This document shows positions 28,865-37,959 of a DNA stretch of 64,000 nt, piece after piece (positions within the stretch are counted from its first letter, which is position 1; each line of letters opens with the position of its first letter). The stretch comes from Lederbergia lenta NBRC 16444 (lineage in GTDB: Bacteria > Bacillota > Bacilli > Bacillales > Bacillaceae_C), in assembly GCF_001591545.1 (NCBI RefSeq), contig NZ_BCVC01000001.1, positions 1,054,001-1,118,000 of the forward strand, read 5' to 3'. A program made the position numbers and the translations under genes. Under the pieces are notes generated by a model, which was given only the letters and a program-made list of their open reading frames with translations, was not told the DNA's origin and searched no databases.

Positions 28865-29046
28865 TTATTGTCCAGCTCCGGCGCCCAGCGACTAGCAAGA
28901 CAGGCTTCACCGTGTATCCTTTATCTCGTATTTCAATGCATTTAAGGTTCCTGGAATAAAATCGACATGGTCCTGTGGCAACGTCGACGCACTCACATCC
29001 TGTGAGCGCAGTTTGTACGCCGCTAACCGGGCGCCTCAGCTTTCTA
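28865..29046. repeat. Intergenic repeat between the zinc protease gene and ypjC
   Basis: It opens with TATTGTCCAGCTCCGGCGCC and ends with GGGCGCCTCAGCTTTCTA, giving imperfect terminal inverted repeats around GGCGCC. Internal blocks CGACTAGCA, CCTTTATCTCGTA and CCTGTGGCAACGTCGA are shared with the units at 17,960-18,358. The end touches the last codons of ypjC. I interpret it as a member of a dispersed, structured repeat family. Confidence 0.7.
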
Positions 29047-29919
29047 GGCATCATATGGGTTTTTATTTTCGTCAAATGTAAATCCTTCGCCCATTACGTC
29101 GTGTACAACGATTAATGATACGAAAGCATGTGGGTCGATTGCGTTAATAAGCTTTTTAAGGTGGACGATTTCATTTCTACCTACTACGCAATAAAGGACA
29201 TCCTTATTTTGTTTAGAAAAGGACCCACGTCCATTTAAAACAGTGACGCCACGCTCCATTTGCTCCATAATCATATCTGCAATTGCTTGATGATGATTTT
29301 CTGATATAATCAGTGCACCTCTGGCAGCGTATGCTCCTTCTTGCATAAAATCAACTACTCTTGCACCTACAAAAACCGCAACGAGTGTATACATAGCCTC
29401 TTTGTGATTTAAATATGTTAGTAAGGATACGGTAATAACAATCGCATCAAACATAAACATTGTTCTTCCCATGCTAATTCCTTTATATTTATGAAGAAGG
29501 CGGGCAATGATGTCTACGCCACCTGTTGTGCCACCGAAACGAAAAGTAATACCTAAACCGATTCCGATAAAAACCCCGGCGAACAGTGCTGCAAGAAATA
29601 AATCTCCATCAAGTGGAATGTTGAAATGGAACCTTTGGAAAATAAATAAAAAGAGAGAAACAGAAACAGTTCCAATTAGTGTATACACAAAAGACTTTCT
29701 ACCAAGTAATTTCCAACCAACAAGAAACAATGGAATATTTAACACTAAATTGGATATGGAAGGATCAATATTAAATATAAAAAATAATAATAATGTGATG
29801 CCGGTAAATCCGCCTTCTGCTAAATTGTTTTGCATATTAAAATGAACGAGCCCAAAAGAAAATATGGCAGCACCGAGTATGATAAATAAAACATTTTTAA
29901 TACGTAAACCTAAAATCAC
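29044..29919 (-). CDS. ypjC: YitT family membrane protein YpjC
   Basis: A 291-residue protein with an N-terminal five- to six-helix membrane domain (DUF161, about 10-190) and a soluble C-terminal DUF2179 domain (about 215-280). The GGTTGGVDIIARLLH stretch is typical of the YitT family, whose transport or sensor role is not settled. The start is a GTG at 29919 with GGAGGGGA upstream. It is the only minus-strand gene between ansA and ponA. Its 3' end abuts an intergenic repeat, which may supply its last codons. Confidence 0.85.
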   Translation of the reverse strand: MILGLRIKNVLFIILGAAIFSFGLVHFNMQNNLAEGGFTGITLLLFFIFNIDPSISNLVLNIPLFLVGWKLLGRKSFVYTLIGTVSVSLFLFIFQRFHFNIPLDGDLFLAALFAGVFIGIGLGITFRFGGTTGGVDIIARLLHKYKGISMGRTMFMFDAIVITVSLLTYLNHKEAMYTLVAVFVGARVVDFMQEGAYAARGALIISENHHQAIADMIMEQMERGVTVLNGRGSFSKQNKDVLYCVVGRNEIVHLKKLINAIDPHAFVSLIVVHDVMGEGFTFDENKNPYDA

Positions 29920-30167
29920 TTTATCCCCTCCATATGGAAGTTTTTAGATATAGAACTTACTCATTATAAACAAATATAATTGATACAAGCAAGACATCAA
30001 CAAAACATAAGCGCCTGAGGGATCATACATCCTATACGTCGAAGTTGGGCGAATAGAGCCTTCATCCATAATCCCACTGTCTATAATTTGTTTAACTGCA
30101 AGAAAATAAGCATTTTTATTTGTATTAAAAAAAGGAATTAGCTAACATAATGTGGGAAGGTGAAAAA

Positions 30168-30506
30168 ATGAGAGAACATAAAACAATCCAACAGTTACAG
30201 AGCGAAGTAGATGCTTATATAGGTCAATTTAAAGAAGGTTATTTTAGTCCATTAGCAATGATGGCTAGGTTAACGGAGGAAATGGGGGAACTAGCGAGAG
30301 AAATCAATCATCAATACGGAGAAAAACCGAAGAAATCTACTGAACCTGATAATTCAATCGAAGAAGAATTAGGAGACGTATTATTTGTTGCTATTTGTCT
30401 TGCAAATTCACTTGGGATTGACTTACAGACAGCACATGACCGTGTAATGGAAAAATTTAATGTTCGAGATAAAGATCGATGGACTAAGAAAGAGGAAGGT
30501 GAGTAA
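30168..30506 (+). CDS. ypjD: MazG-type nucleotide pyrophosphohydrolase YpjD
   Basis: A 112-residue all-helical NTP pyrophosphohydrolase of the MazG-like family, likely hydrolysing (d)NTPs to monophosphates. The metal-binding acidic residues appear in the [12 protein letters not shown] helix and in the [10 protein letters not shown] helix. I chose the ATG at 30168, 6 bases after GGAAGGTGA, over the ATG at 30150. The stop codon is followed after one base by dapB, so it begins the ypjD-dapB-bshB1-bshA-cca-birA operon. Confidence 0.9.
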   Translation: MREHKTIQQLQSEVDAYIGQFKEGYFSPLAMMARLTEEMGELAREINHQYGEKPKKSTEPDNSIEEELGDVLFVAICLANSLGIDLQTAHDRVMEKFNVRDKDRWTKKEEGE

Positions 30507-30507
30507 T

Positions 30508-31311
30508 ATGACTAACATAATTAAAGTAGTTGTTGCAGGTCCTCGTGGACGAATGGGAAAAGAAGCAGTTAAACTCGTGGACGAGACTCCTAATTTTGAA
30601 CTTGTAGCTGTACTCGATCGGAAGAATAATGGCACGAATCTTAATGAATTAGAAGGATTCACAGGATCAAGTGCACCAATATATACAAATATAGAAGAAT
30701 GTTTTCAACAAGTGGAAGCAGATGTATTAATTGATTTAACTATACCTGAAACAGGTTACATACATACAAAAACAGCATTGTTGCATGGTGTTCGTCCCGT
30801 CGTTGGTACAACAGGTTTTACTAAAGAGCAAATTCAGGAATTAACAAAACTCGCGGAAGACAAAGGATTAGGCTGTATCATTGCTCCAAATTTTGCTATC
30901 GGCGCAATATTAATGATGAAATTTTCGCAAATGGCTGCAAAGTATTTTCAAAATGTGGAAATTATTGAATTACACCATGATCAAAAATTAGATGCCCCAT
31001 CAGGTACAGCGGTGAAAACAGCAGAAATGATTTCAGAAAGCAGACAAAGCATTAAGCAAGGACATGAAAACGAAAAAGAAACATTACCAGGTGCAAGAGG
31101 TGCTGATTTAGAGGGCATGCGCATACATAGTGTGAGACTTCCAGGCCTGGTTGCTCATCAACAAGTATTATTTGGCGCAGATGGGCAATTATTAACCATT
31201 CAGCATGATTCGTATAACCGCGCTTCCTTTATGTCAGGTGTAAAAGTGTCAGTTGAGACGATAATGAATCTAGAAACGCTTGTTTATGGTTTAGAACATA
31301 TTTTGGATTAA
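30508..31311 (+). CDS. dapB: 4-hydroxy-tetrahydrodipicolinate reductase
   Basis: DapB reduces 4-hydroxy-tetrahydrodipicolinate with NAD(P)H, on the path to diaminopimelate, lysine and spore dipicolinate. The 267-residue product matches the B. subtilis length. It has the nucleotide-binding GPRGRMGKE motif near 11-19, the catalytic [15 protein letters not shown] block near 155-170 and the GTTGFT segment. Start is the ATG at 30508 with GGAAGGTGAG just upstream. In B. subtilis mgsA lies between dapB and bshB1; it is missing here. Confidence 0.96.
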   Translation: MTNIIKVVVAGPRGRMGKEAVKLVDETPNFELVAVLDRKNNGTNLNELEGFTGSSAPIYTNIEECFQQVEADVLIDLTIPETGYIHTKTALLHGVRPVVGTTGFTKEQIQELTKLAEDKGLGCIIAPNFAIGAILMMKFSQMAAKYFQNVEIIELHHDQKLDAPSGTAVKTAEMISESRQSIKQGHENEKETLPGARGADLEGMRIHSVRLPGLVAHQQVLFGADGQLLTIQHDSYNRASFMSGVKVSVETIMNLETLVYGLEHILD

Positions 31312-31326
31312 AAGGGTGGAGGATTT

Positions 31327-32046
31327 ATGGAGCAACAAAAGATAGATGTTCTAGCAATTGGTGCCCATGCTGATGATATAGAAATAGGTATGGCTGGGAC
31401 GATTGCAAAGTGGGTGGATGCGGGAAAAAGGATCGTTATTTGTGAATTAACAGAAGCTGAATTATCTTCGAATGGTTCTGTTCCGCAAAGAAAAGAAGAA
31501 GCAGCAACCGCGGCTGCATTACTTGGAGTATCTGAACGAATCAATCTAAAGCTCCCAGATCGTGGTTTGTTTATGACAGATGAATATATCTGTATTATCA
31601 CGGAAGTAATTCGTAAATATCAACCTGAATTAATTTTTGCTCCTTATCATGAAGATCGGCACCCAGATCATGGTAATTGCGCAAAATTAGTAAGAGAGGC
31701 ATATTTTTCAGCAGGGATAAAAAAATATAATTATGAAGCAAGTCTCTATCAGCCACACAAAGCACGTAATCTCTTTCAATATTTCATTAATGGTTATTCT
31801 ATTCCAGATTTTTTTATTGATATCTCTAATTTTATCGAACAAAAAAAGTCGGCATTGGCTGCATATCAATCTCAATTCGTTAAAGAGGCGGATGGGGTAA
31901 CGACACCATTAACAGAGGGATATATTGATAGTGTTATTGCAAGAGAACGGCTTTTTGGCAAGGAATCGGGCGTTCGTTTTGCGGAAGGCTTTAAAGCGAA
32001 TACTCCCATCTTAGTAAATAATAACTTATTTGGAGAAAATATATGA
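31327..32046 (+). CDS. bshB1: Bacillithiol biosynthesis deacetylase BshB1
   Basis: BshB1 removes the acetyl group from GlcNAc-malate, the second step of bacillithiol synthesis. The 239-residue product has the zinc and catalytic motif AHADDIEIG near 13-21 and the second zinc site in [12 protein letters not shown] near 108-120, both as in B. subtilis BshB1. The start follows GGTGGAGG. Its stop overlaps the bshA start by 4 bases (ATGA), coupling the two enzymes of one pathway. Confidence 0.94.
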   Translation: MEQQKIDVLAIGAHADDIEIGMAGTIAKWVDAGKRIVICELTEAELSSNGSVPQRKEEAATAAALLGVSERINLKLPDRGLFMTDEYICIITEVIRKYQPELIFAPYHEDRHPDHGNCAKLVREAYFSAGIKKYNYEASLYQPHKARNLFQYFINGYSIPDFFIDISNFIEQKKSALAAYQSQFVKEADGVTTPLTEGYIDSVIARERLFGKESGVRFAEGFKANTPILVNNNLFGENI

Positions 32047-33188
32047 AGATGAAAATCGGGATTACGTGCTACCCAACTGTCGGGGGTTCAGGAGTGATAG
32101 CAACGGAACTAGGGAAATTTTTAGCTGATAGAGGCCATGATATTCACTTTATCACATCGAATATACCATTCCGTTTGAATGTATTACATCATAATATTTT
32201 CTTTCATCAAGTATATGTAAATCAATATTCAGTATTTCAATATCCACCATATGATATTGCATTAGCTAGTAAAATGGCGGAAGTAATAAAACGTGAGAAA
32301 CTAGATATCCTACATGTTCACTATGCTATTCCTCATGCAGTGTGTGCGATTTTGGCTAAACAAATGGCTGGTACTGACGTTAAGATTGTTACAACATTAC
32401 ATGGTACAGATATAACTGTTTTAGGTAATGATCCAACTCTTACAGAGGCTATTAAATTTGGAATTGAAAAATCTGATGCAGTTACTACGGTTTCTCATGC
32501 ATTAAGTAAAGAAACGGTAGATGTAATTGCGCCAGATAAAGAGTTACAAGTAATTCATAATTTTATAGATGAAAAAGTATATCGGAAAGTTGATACTCCG
32601 GGTTTAAAATCAGCATACGGAATAAAAAAGGAAGAAAAAGTACTTATACATGTATCAAATTTTCGTCAAGTGAAACGGGTAAGAGATGTTGTCACTGTTT
32701 TCGCTCGTGTTGTTAATGAAGTGCCAGCAAAACTTTTGTTAGTTGGTGATGGTCCTGAAAAAACGAGTCTATGTAAGTTAGTAAAAACTTTAGATATTGA
32801 AGAAAAAGTAATTTTTCTTGGCAGGCAGGATCAATTGGAGGAGTTATACTCAATTAGTGATTTGATGCTATTGCTATCTGAAAAAGAGAGTTTTGGTTTG
32901 GTTGCTTTGGAAGCAATGGCTTGCGGTGTCCCGTGTATTGGAACAAATGTTGGGGGGATTCCAGAAGTCATTACGGAAAATTACAATGGGTATATATGTG
33001 AGTTAGGTAATATTAAACAAATATCTGAGAAAGCAATCCAATTATTGCAAAATCAGGAGCTATTACAACAATTTTCCCATCATGCTTCATTAACATCGAA
33101 AGAGCAGTTCAAATCAGATAGGATCATCACACAATATGAAGATTTATATCGTAATCTTCTAACAACTAGTAGTTTGGGGTTTTCTTGA
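32043..33188 (+). CDS. bshA: N-acetyl-alpha-D-glucosaminyl L-malate synthase BshA
   Basis: BshA is a retaining GT4-family glycosyltransferase that joins GlcNAc from UDP-GlcNAc to L-malate, the first step of bacillithiol synthesis. The 381-residue product has the N-terminal [19 protein letters not shown] segment, and the GT-B C-terminal motif [21 protein letters not shown] with the conserved E7E-type glutamates. The start overlaps bshB1 and the stop overlaps the cca start, so it lies in the middle of a tightly coupled operon. bshC is not in the window. Confidence 0.95.
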   Translation: MKMKIGITCYPTVGGSGVIATELGKFLADRGHDIHFITSNIPFRLNVLHHNIFFHQVYVNQYSVFQYPPYDIALASKMAEVIKREKLDILHVHYAIPHAVCAILAKQMAGTDVKIVTTLHGTDITVLGNDPTLTEAIKFGIEKSDAVTTVSHALSKETVDVIAPDKELQVIHNFIDEKVYRKVDTPGLKSAYGIKKEEKVLIHVSNFRQVKRVRDVVTVFARVVNEVPAKLLLVGDGPEKTSLCKLVKTLDIEEKVIFLGRQDQLEELYSISDLMLLLSEKESFGLVALEAMACGVPCIGTNVGGIPEVITENYNGYICELGNIKQISEKAIQLLQNQELLQQFSHHASLTSKEQFKSDRIITQYEDLYRNLLTTSSLGFS

Positions 33189-34381
33189 TGAATGATTTTT
33201 TTATATCGGCTTTACCGATTATTAAATCAATTGAAAAGGCTGGATTTGAGGCTTACTTTGTAGGTGGATCAGTCAGAGATTATATTCTAGGTCGAGATAT
33301 TCATGATGTAGACATTGCTACCTCTGCTACTCCAGTCGAATTGAAGAAGATTTTTGCACATACGGTTGATGTTGGCATAGAGCACGGGACCATTATGGTG
33401 TTATATAAAAATCAAAGCTTTGAAGTAACTACCTACAGATCTGAATCTGAATATAAAGATCATAGAAGGCCGGAATCAGTTACGTTTATTCGCTCGTTAT
33501 ATGAAGATTTGCAACGTCGTGATTTTACAATGAACGCAATTGCTATGGACGGAAATGGGAATATCGTTGATCCGTTTCATGGAAGATTGGCATTAAAAGC
33601 TAATATGATTAAAACAGTGGGGGAGGCAGATGATCGATTTAGAGAAGATGCCTTGCGATTGATGAGAGCCATACGTTTCGTTAGTCAGCTTGGTTTTCAC
33701 TTAGATAATGAAACAGAAGCAGCAATATCAAAACATGCTAATTTGCTTGAATATATCGCTGTGGAAAGAATTTCAGCTGAAATGCAAAAGCTTCTTGGCG
33801 GAAAATACAAAGAAAAGGCCCTTCTTATTGCGTTAAATACAAAATTGTATCAATTTTTTCCTTCTTTGTGTAATCAAGAACATATACTTAGTGAAGTATT
33901 ATCATTACCGATAAATCAATTAAATGAAACAGATATGTGGTTATTATTTCTGTATTTAACGGAATCTGATGAACCAACCGATTTAATGAAAAAGTGGAAG
34001 TTTCCCGCTAAAAAAATCCAATTTTTAAATCGCGCTTTAAATGAACTCAGTATTCGGAAATGTCAAGAATGGTCTGTGTATGATCTATATCGTGCAGGAG
34101 AACACATAGCGATTACCGTTGAAAAACTATACCAGACACTTAACGGAAAAAGTGGCGAATATGTAGAACAAAATCTTGTTGCTAGATTTAATGAACTTCC
34201 AATTACATCACGTGAGCATATAGTGATTTCGGGAAATGATGTACTAGAATGGACTGGAAAGTCAGGCGGTCCGTGGATGAAAGAGCTCTTCATACATTTA
34301 GAAAAAGCCATTCTGACTAAGGAAATAGCTAATGAGAAGGAAGAGATTAGGAGGTGGATAATAACATGTCTACTTCCGTAA
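33188..34381 (+). CDS. cca: CCA-adding enzyme (tRNA nucleotidyltransferase)
   Basis: This class II nucleotidyltransferase builds and repairs the 3' CCA end of tRNA. The 397-residue product has the catalytic motif FVGGSVRDYILGRDIHDVDIAT with the two carboxylates of DVD, the flexible-loop block RRDFTMNAIAMD, and the ERxxxE-type VERISAEM segment. I placed the start at the ATG at 33188, which overlaps the bshA TGA by one base; a TTG one codon upstream is the alternative. The end overlaps the birA start by 16 bases. Confidence 0.94.
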   Translation: MNDFFISALPIIKSIEKAGFEAYFVGGSVRDYILGRDIHDVDIATSATPVELKKIFAHTVDVGIEHGTIMVLYKNQSFEVTTYRSESEYKDHRRPESVTFIRSLYEDLQRRDFTMNAIAMDGNGNIVDPFHGRLALKANMIKTVGEADDRFREDALRLMRAIRFVSQLGFHLDNETEAAISKHANLLEYIAVERISAEMQKLLGGKYKEKALLIALNTKLYQFFPSLCNQEHILSEVLSLPINQLNETDMWLLFLYLTESDEPTDLMKKWKFPAKKIQFLNRALNELSIRKCQEWSVYDLYRAGEHIAITVEKLYQTLNGKSGEYVEQNLVARFNELPITSREHIVISGNDVLEWTGKSGGPWMKELFIHLEKAILTKEIANEKEEIRRWIITCLLP

Positions 34382-35349
34382 AAAAACAGTTAATCGCTGC
34401 TCTATTCGAGGCTAATAATGAATTTTTATCAGGACAGGCACTTGCCGAAATGATAGGATGTTCACGCACAGCTATTTGGAAACAGATAGAGGAGTTACGT
34501 AAGTCTGGTTTTGAAATAGAGGCAATTAGAAAAAAAGGTTATAGAATTATTCATAAGCCAGATCAATTATCAGAGAACGAAATTTTAATGGGATTAGAAA
34601 CGAGTGTTCTTGGCCGAAATATCCTCTATTTTGATACGATCGATTCTACGCAAAATAAAGCAAATGAAGTAGCAAGAATGGATGCTCCAGAAGGAACCAT
34701 TGTTATAGCGGAAGAACAAACGAGCGGTAGAGGGCGAATGGCTAGAGAATGGCATTCGTCCAAACATAAGGGGATATGGATGAGCTTGATCTTAAGACCA
34801 CAGCTTCCGCCAGAAAAAGCCCCTCAGTTTACTTTAATTACTGCTATTGCGATCGCCCGTGCAATTGAAGAAGTGACTGGAAAGGAGCCGGAGATAAAAT
34901 GGCCTAATGATATTTTATTTCACGGCAAAAAGATGACTGGTATACTAACGGAGCTACATAGTGAAGCGGATAAAATTAATTTTATTATTATTGGTATTGG
35001 TTTAAACGTTAATCAAGAGATGCCCGATTTCCCCGAAGAAGTTAGAGAGATTGCAACTTCACTAGCAATTGAAAATGGAAAGAAAGTGTCTAGGGTAATA
35101 CTTCTCCAACATATTTTAAAAAACTTTGAGAAATATTATCAATTATATTTAGAAAAAGGCTTTGGAACATTAAAGGTAATATGGGAAAGCTATGTAACGA
35201 GCATTGGTAAATCAATTATTGCTCGCACTATTTCCGGCGAAATTGTTGGAAAAGCGCTAGGAATTACTGAGGAAGGCGTACTTAAGATTCAAGATGCTGA
35301 AGGCCAAATACATTATGTTTATTCAGCGGATATCGAAATTAAACCATAG
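34366..35349 (+). CDS. birA: Bifunctional biotin ligase and biotin operon repressor
   Basis: BirA activates biotin with ATP and attaches it to acetyl-CoA carboxylase and other acceptors; with biotinyl-AMP bound it represses biotin genes. The 327-residue product has an N-terminal winged-helix DNA-binding domain (about 1-60, LAEMIGCSRTAIWKQIEELR) and the ligase domain with TSGRGRMAREW (about 115-125) and KWPNDILFHGKKMTGIL. The HTH marks it as the regulatory type. Start is the ATG at 34366 after AGGAGGTGG; an in-frame GTG at 34354 lies within that site. Confidence 0.95.
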   Translation: MSTSVKKQLIAALFEANNEFLSGQALAEMIGCSRTAIWKQIEELRKSGFEIEAIRKKGYRIIHKPDQLSENEILMGLETSVLGRNILYFDTIDSTQNKANEVARMDAPEGTIVIAEEQTSGRGRMAREWHSSKHKGIWMSLILRPQLPPEKAPQFTLITAIAIARAIEEVTGKEPEIKWPNDILFHGKKMTGILTELHSEADKINFIIIGIGLNVNQEMPDFPEEVREIATSLAIENGKKVSRVILLQHILKNFEKYYQLYLEKGFGTLKVIWESYVTSIGKSIIARTISGEIVGKALGITEEGVLKIQDAEGQIHYVYSADIEIKP

Positions 35350-35471
35350 GCATAGCACATAAAGTTTGTTATAATTTTGATGGGCAGTATCAGAGATGAA
35401 CTGCACCTTGCGTTAGAATAAAAAAGATAAATTGAACAATTTAATCTGCCTTGATCCATAGTGGACTGGGA

Positions 35472-35597
35472 CAGAGGGCCGAAACGAGTGAAATGAACAA
35501 AGGGGTCCTTCTGCCTAATTGCAGGAGACTCCTTTTTATATTGCGATAAGAAAGTATAGGCTTGCTTTCTACCACTCGGTTGCGTTCGTCCCCTCTG
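35472..35597. repeat. Imperfect inverted repeat between birA and panB
   Basis: CAGAGGG and CGAAACGAGTG near 35,472-35,490 pair with CACTCGGTTGCGTTCG and CCCTCTG near 35,573-35,597. A terminator-like hairpin sits inside. The whole interval from 35,350 to 35,620 has no gene. It may be another intergenic repeat type or a panB leader. Confidence 0.5.
35499..35537 (+). terminator. Terminator-like hairpin before panB
   Basis: AAAGG and CTTCTGC pair with GCAGGAG and CCTTT, with an internal loop, followed by TTTATATTG. It is well placed to end the ypjD-birA operon. Confidence 0.7.
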
Positions 35598-35620
35598 ATA
35601 AAAAAGGAGGATGTTTCGTA

Positions 35621-36454
35621 ATGAAGAGTACAACGGATTTTGTCAAAATGAAGACCAATGGAGAAAAAATTGCAGTCGTCACAGCATATGATTTTCCCCA
35701 AGCAAAGCTTGCCCAACAAGCGGGAATCGATATGATTCTCGTCGGTGACTCGCTTGGAATGGTAGTGTTAGGATATGATTCTACCGTGCCTGTAACAATA
35801 GCTGATATGGTACATCATACAAAAGCAGTGAAAAGAGGCGCGGCTAATACATTTATCATTACAGATCTTCCATTTATGACATATCATGTGAGTGAAGAAG
35901 AGGCAATGAAAGCAGCAAGAACACTTATGCAAGAAGGTGGATGCCACGCTGTAAAGGTAGAAGGTGGCGGTGAAGTAATAAAAACGATGAAGAAACTAAC
36001 AACAGCTGGTGTACCTGTTGTTGCACATTTAGGTTTAACCCCGCAAACCGCAGGAGTGCTCGGTGGTTACAAAGTGCAAGGTAAAACAGCTGAATCAGCC
36101 TCATTATTAATAGAAGAAGCAATAAAGTGCGAAGAAGCTGGTGCTTTTGCCATTGTGCTTGAGTGTATTCCTAAGCAACTTGCGCAAGAAGTATCTCGAC
36201 GCCTTACAATCCCAACGATTGGGATTGGTGCAGGCCCTAAAGTTGATGGCCAAGTGCTTGTATATAATGATCTTCTGACATTTGGAGTGGATCGAGTTCC
36301 GAAATTCGTGAAAAAGTTCGGAGATGTTAATGCAGTGGTAGAACAGGGACTACACACATATGTGGAAGAAGTAAAAGCTGGCATTTTTCCAGAGGATAAA
36401 CATTCGTTTACAATGAATGAAGAAGAATTAGCGCTGTTGTATGGAGGGAAATAG
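35621..36454 (+). CDS. panB: 3-methyl-2-oxobutanoate hydroxymethyltransferase
   Basis: PanB makes ketopantoate from ketoisovalerate and 5,10-methylene tetrahydrofolate, the first committed step of pantothenate synthesis. The 277-residue barrel protein has the metal and substrate motif [13 protein letters not shown] near 40-52, the KVEGGGE block and the [14 protein letters not shown] segment. Start is the ATG at 35621 after AAAAAGGAGG. It is followed by panC with one base between stop and start, forming panBCD. Confidence 0.96.
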   Translation: MKSTTDFVKMKTNGEKIAVVTAYDFPQAKLAQQAGIDMILVGDSLGMVVLGYDSTVPVTIADMVHHTKAVKRGAANTFIITDLPFMTYHVSEEEAMKAARTLMQEGGCHAVKVEGGGEVIKTMKKLTTAGVPVVAHLGLTPQTAGVLGGYKVQGKTAESASLLIEEAIKCEEAGAFAIVLECIPKQLAQEVSRRLTIPTIGIGAGPKVDGQVLVYNDLLTFGVDRVPKFVKKFGDVNAVVEQGLHTYVEEVKAGIFPEDKHSFTMNEEELALLYGGK

Positions 36455-36455
36455 T

Positions 36456-37331
36456 GTGCAAATAATTACAACTTCAGCTATGATGCAACAAAAAGCAGCC
36501 GAGCTTAAAAGACAAGGAAAAACAATCGGTTACGTTCCAACGATGGGATATTTACATGAAGGACATTTGAAACTTGTCAAAAATTCAGTTGGTGAAAATG
36601 ATATAACTGTAATTAGTATTTTTGTTAACCCGCTACAATTTGGTCCCAACGAGGATTTGGAAGCATACCCGCGTGATCCTAAAAGGGATACAGAGCTTGC
36701 ACGAGAGGCAGGAGTGGATGTTATATTTATGCCTGATGCAGCTGATATGTATCCTAATGAATTATCGATGAACATTGAAGTGACTAAAAGAGCAGATGTT
36801 TTATGTGGAAGAAGCAGACCTGGGCATTTTAATGGGGTAGCTACAGTGCTCATTAAATTATTTAATATTATTTTGCCTGATCGCGTTTACTTTGGCAGCA
36901 AAGATGCACAGCAAACTGCAATTGTCGAAGGGCTTATTGCTGATTTTAATTTTCCTATTAAACTAATTGCTGTAGAAACTGCAAGAGAAGCTGATGGTCT
37001 CGCTAAAAGCTCGCGAAATGTCTATTTACTTAATAATGAGCGTCAGCAAGCACCAGCCATTTATCGAAGCTTGCTTAAAGCAGAAAAGATAATTAAAGAT
37101 GGAGAAAGTGATCCTGCCGTAATCACTCAACTTGTGAAGGAATATATAGAGAAAAATACGGATGGTGTAATTGATTACGTCGAAGTATTGTCATACCCAC
37201 AGTTAAGTTATCAAATCAGATTAGAAGGAAAAGTTATTATCGCCATTGCCGTAAAATTCTCTAAAGCACGATTAATTGATAACCTCATTATTACTGTAAA
37301 CAAGGAGGTAACAAAATGTTCCGTACAATGA
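36456..37331 (+). CDS. panC: Pantothenate synthetase
   Basis: PanC condenses pantoate and beta-alanine with ATP. The 291-residue product has the HIGH-like motif in [10 protein letters not shown] near 25-34, the [18 protein letters not shown] block and the active-site [15 protein letters not shown] segment. The start is a GTG at 36456: GGAGGG, 7 bases upstream, lies in the end of panB, and the in-frame ATG at 36441 precedes that site. The end overlaps panD by 16 bases. Confidence 0.95.
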   Translation: MQIITTSAMMQQKAAELKRQGKTIGYVPTMGYLHEGHLKLVKNSVGENDITVISIFVNPLQFGPNEDLEAYPRDPKRDTELAREAGVDVIFMPDAADMYPNELSMNIEVTKRADVLCGRSRPGHFNGVATVLIKLFNIILPDRVYFGSKDAQQTAIVEGLIADFNFPIKLIAVETAREADGLAKSSRNVYLLNNERQQAPAIYRSLLKAEKIIKDGESDPAVITQLVKEYIEKNTDGVIDYVEVLSYPQLSYQIRLEGKVIIAIAVKFSKARLIDNLIITVNKEVTKCSVQ

Positions 37332-37702
37332 TGAATGCAAAAATTCATAGAGCTACTGTAACTGAAGCTAATCTTGATTATGTTGGTAGTATCACGATTG
37401 ATCAAGCTCTATTGGAGGCAGTTGGAATGGTGGCTAATGAAAAGGTGCAAATCGTTAATAATAATAATGGTGCTCGCTTTGAAACATATATTATTGAAGG
37501 TGAAAGAGACTCTGGAGTCATTTGTGTAAATGGAGCGGCTGCAAGACTTGTTCAACCAGGAGATATCGTTATCATCCTCTCTTACGCACTTATTCCAGAT
37601 GAAAGTATTCAGATTCATAAGCCTAAAATAGCGCTGATGGAATCGAATAATAAAATCCAAGAAGTCATTCAATATGAACCTGAAGCGACTGTTTATTCAT
37701 AA
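37316..37702 (+). CDS. panD: Aspartate 1-decarboxylase
   Basis: PanD decarboxylates aspartate to beta-alanine for PanC. It is made as a 128-residue proenzyme that cleaves itself between G24 and S25 (YVGSITID), the serine becoming the pyruvoyl cofactor; both residues are present. The [19 protein letters not shown] segment is conserved. Ribosome binding site AAGGAGG lies within panC. A strong terminator ends panBCD. Confidence 0.96.
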   Translation: MFRTMMNAKIHRATVTEANLDYVGSITIDQALLEAVGMVANEKVQIVNNNNGARFETYIIEGERDSGVICVNGAAARLVQPGDIVIILSYALIPDESIQIHKPKIALMESNNKIQEVIQYEPEATVYS

Positions 37703-37713
37703 AGTAAAAGTGA

Positions 37714-37755
37714 AAAACAGCTGGCATCCATCCAAAGTTGCCAGCTGTTTTTTTC
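37714..37755 (+). terminator. Terminator of panBCD
   Basis: AAACAGCTGGC pairs with GCCAGCTGTTT, followed by TTTTTC. Confidence 0.92.
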
Positions 37756-37959
37756 GAGTTTTCAATTTATGTTCATTAAATAAAGCAAATTTCTCAAGAC
37801 TTCGTTATTTTTCTATAGCTATATACTTGTACATTTGTTTATCAAGTGATGAATTCATGATACAATTACGTGGAGTATTTAACGGTGTTTGTTACTAATA
37901 GGCGTTCGAAAAAGTAAATTCCAGTCTTTTTTTGAACATCCTAAAAGGTGTGAGTAAAT

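Noticed and set aside
28785-29075. Minus-strand frame of 96 codons across the second repeat
   Set aside because: It spans the repeat and runs into the ypjC 3' end and the upstream terminator; no ribosome binding site.
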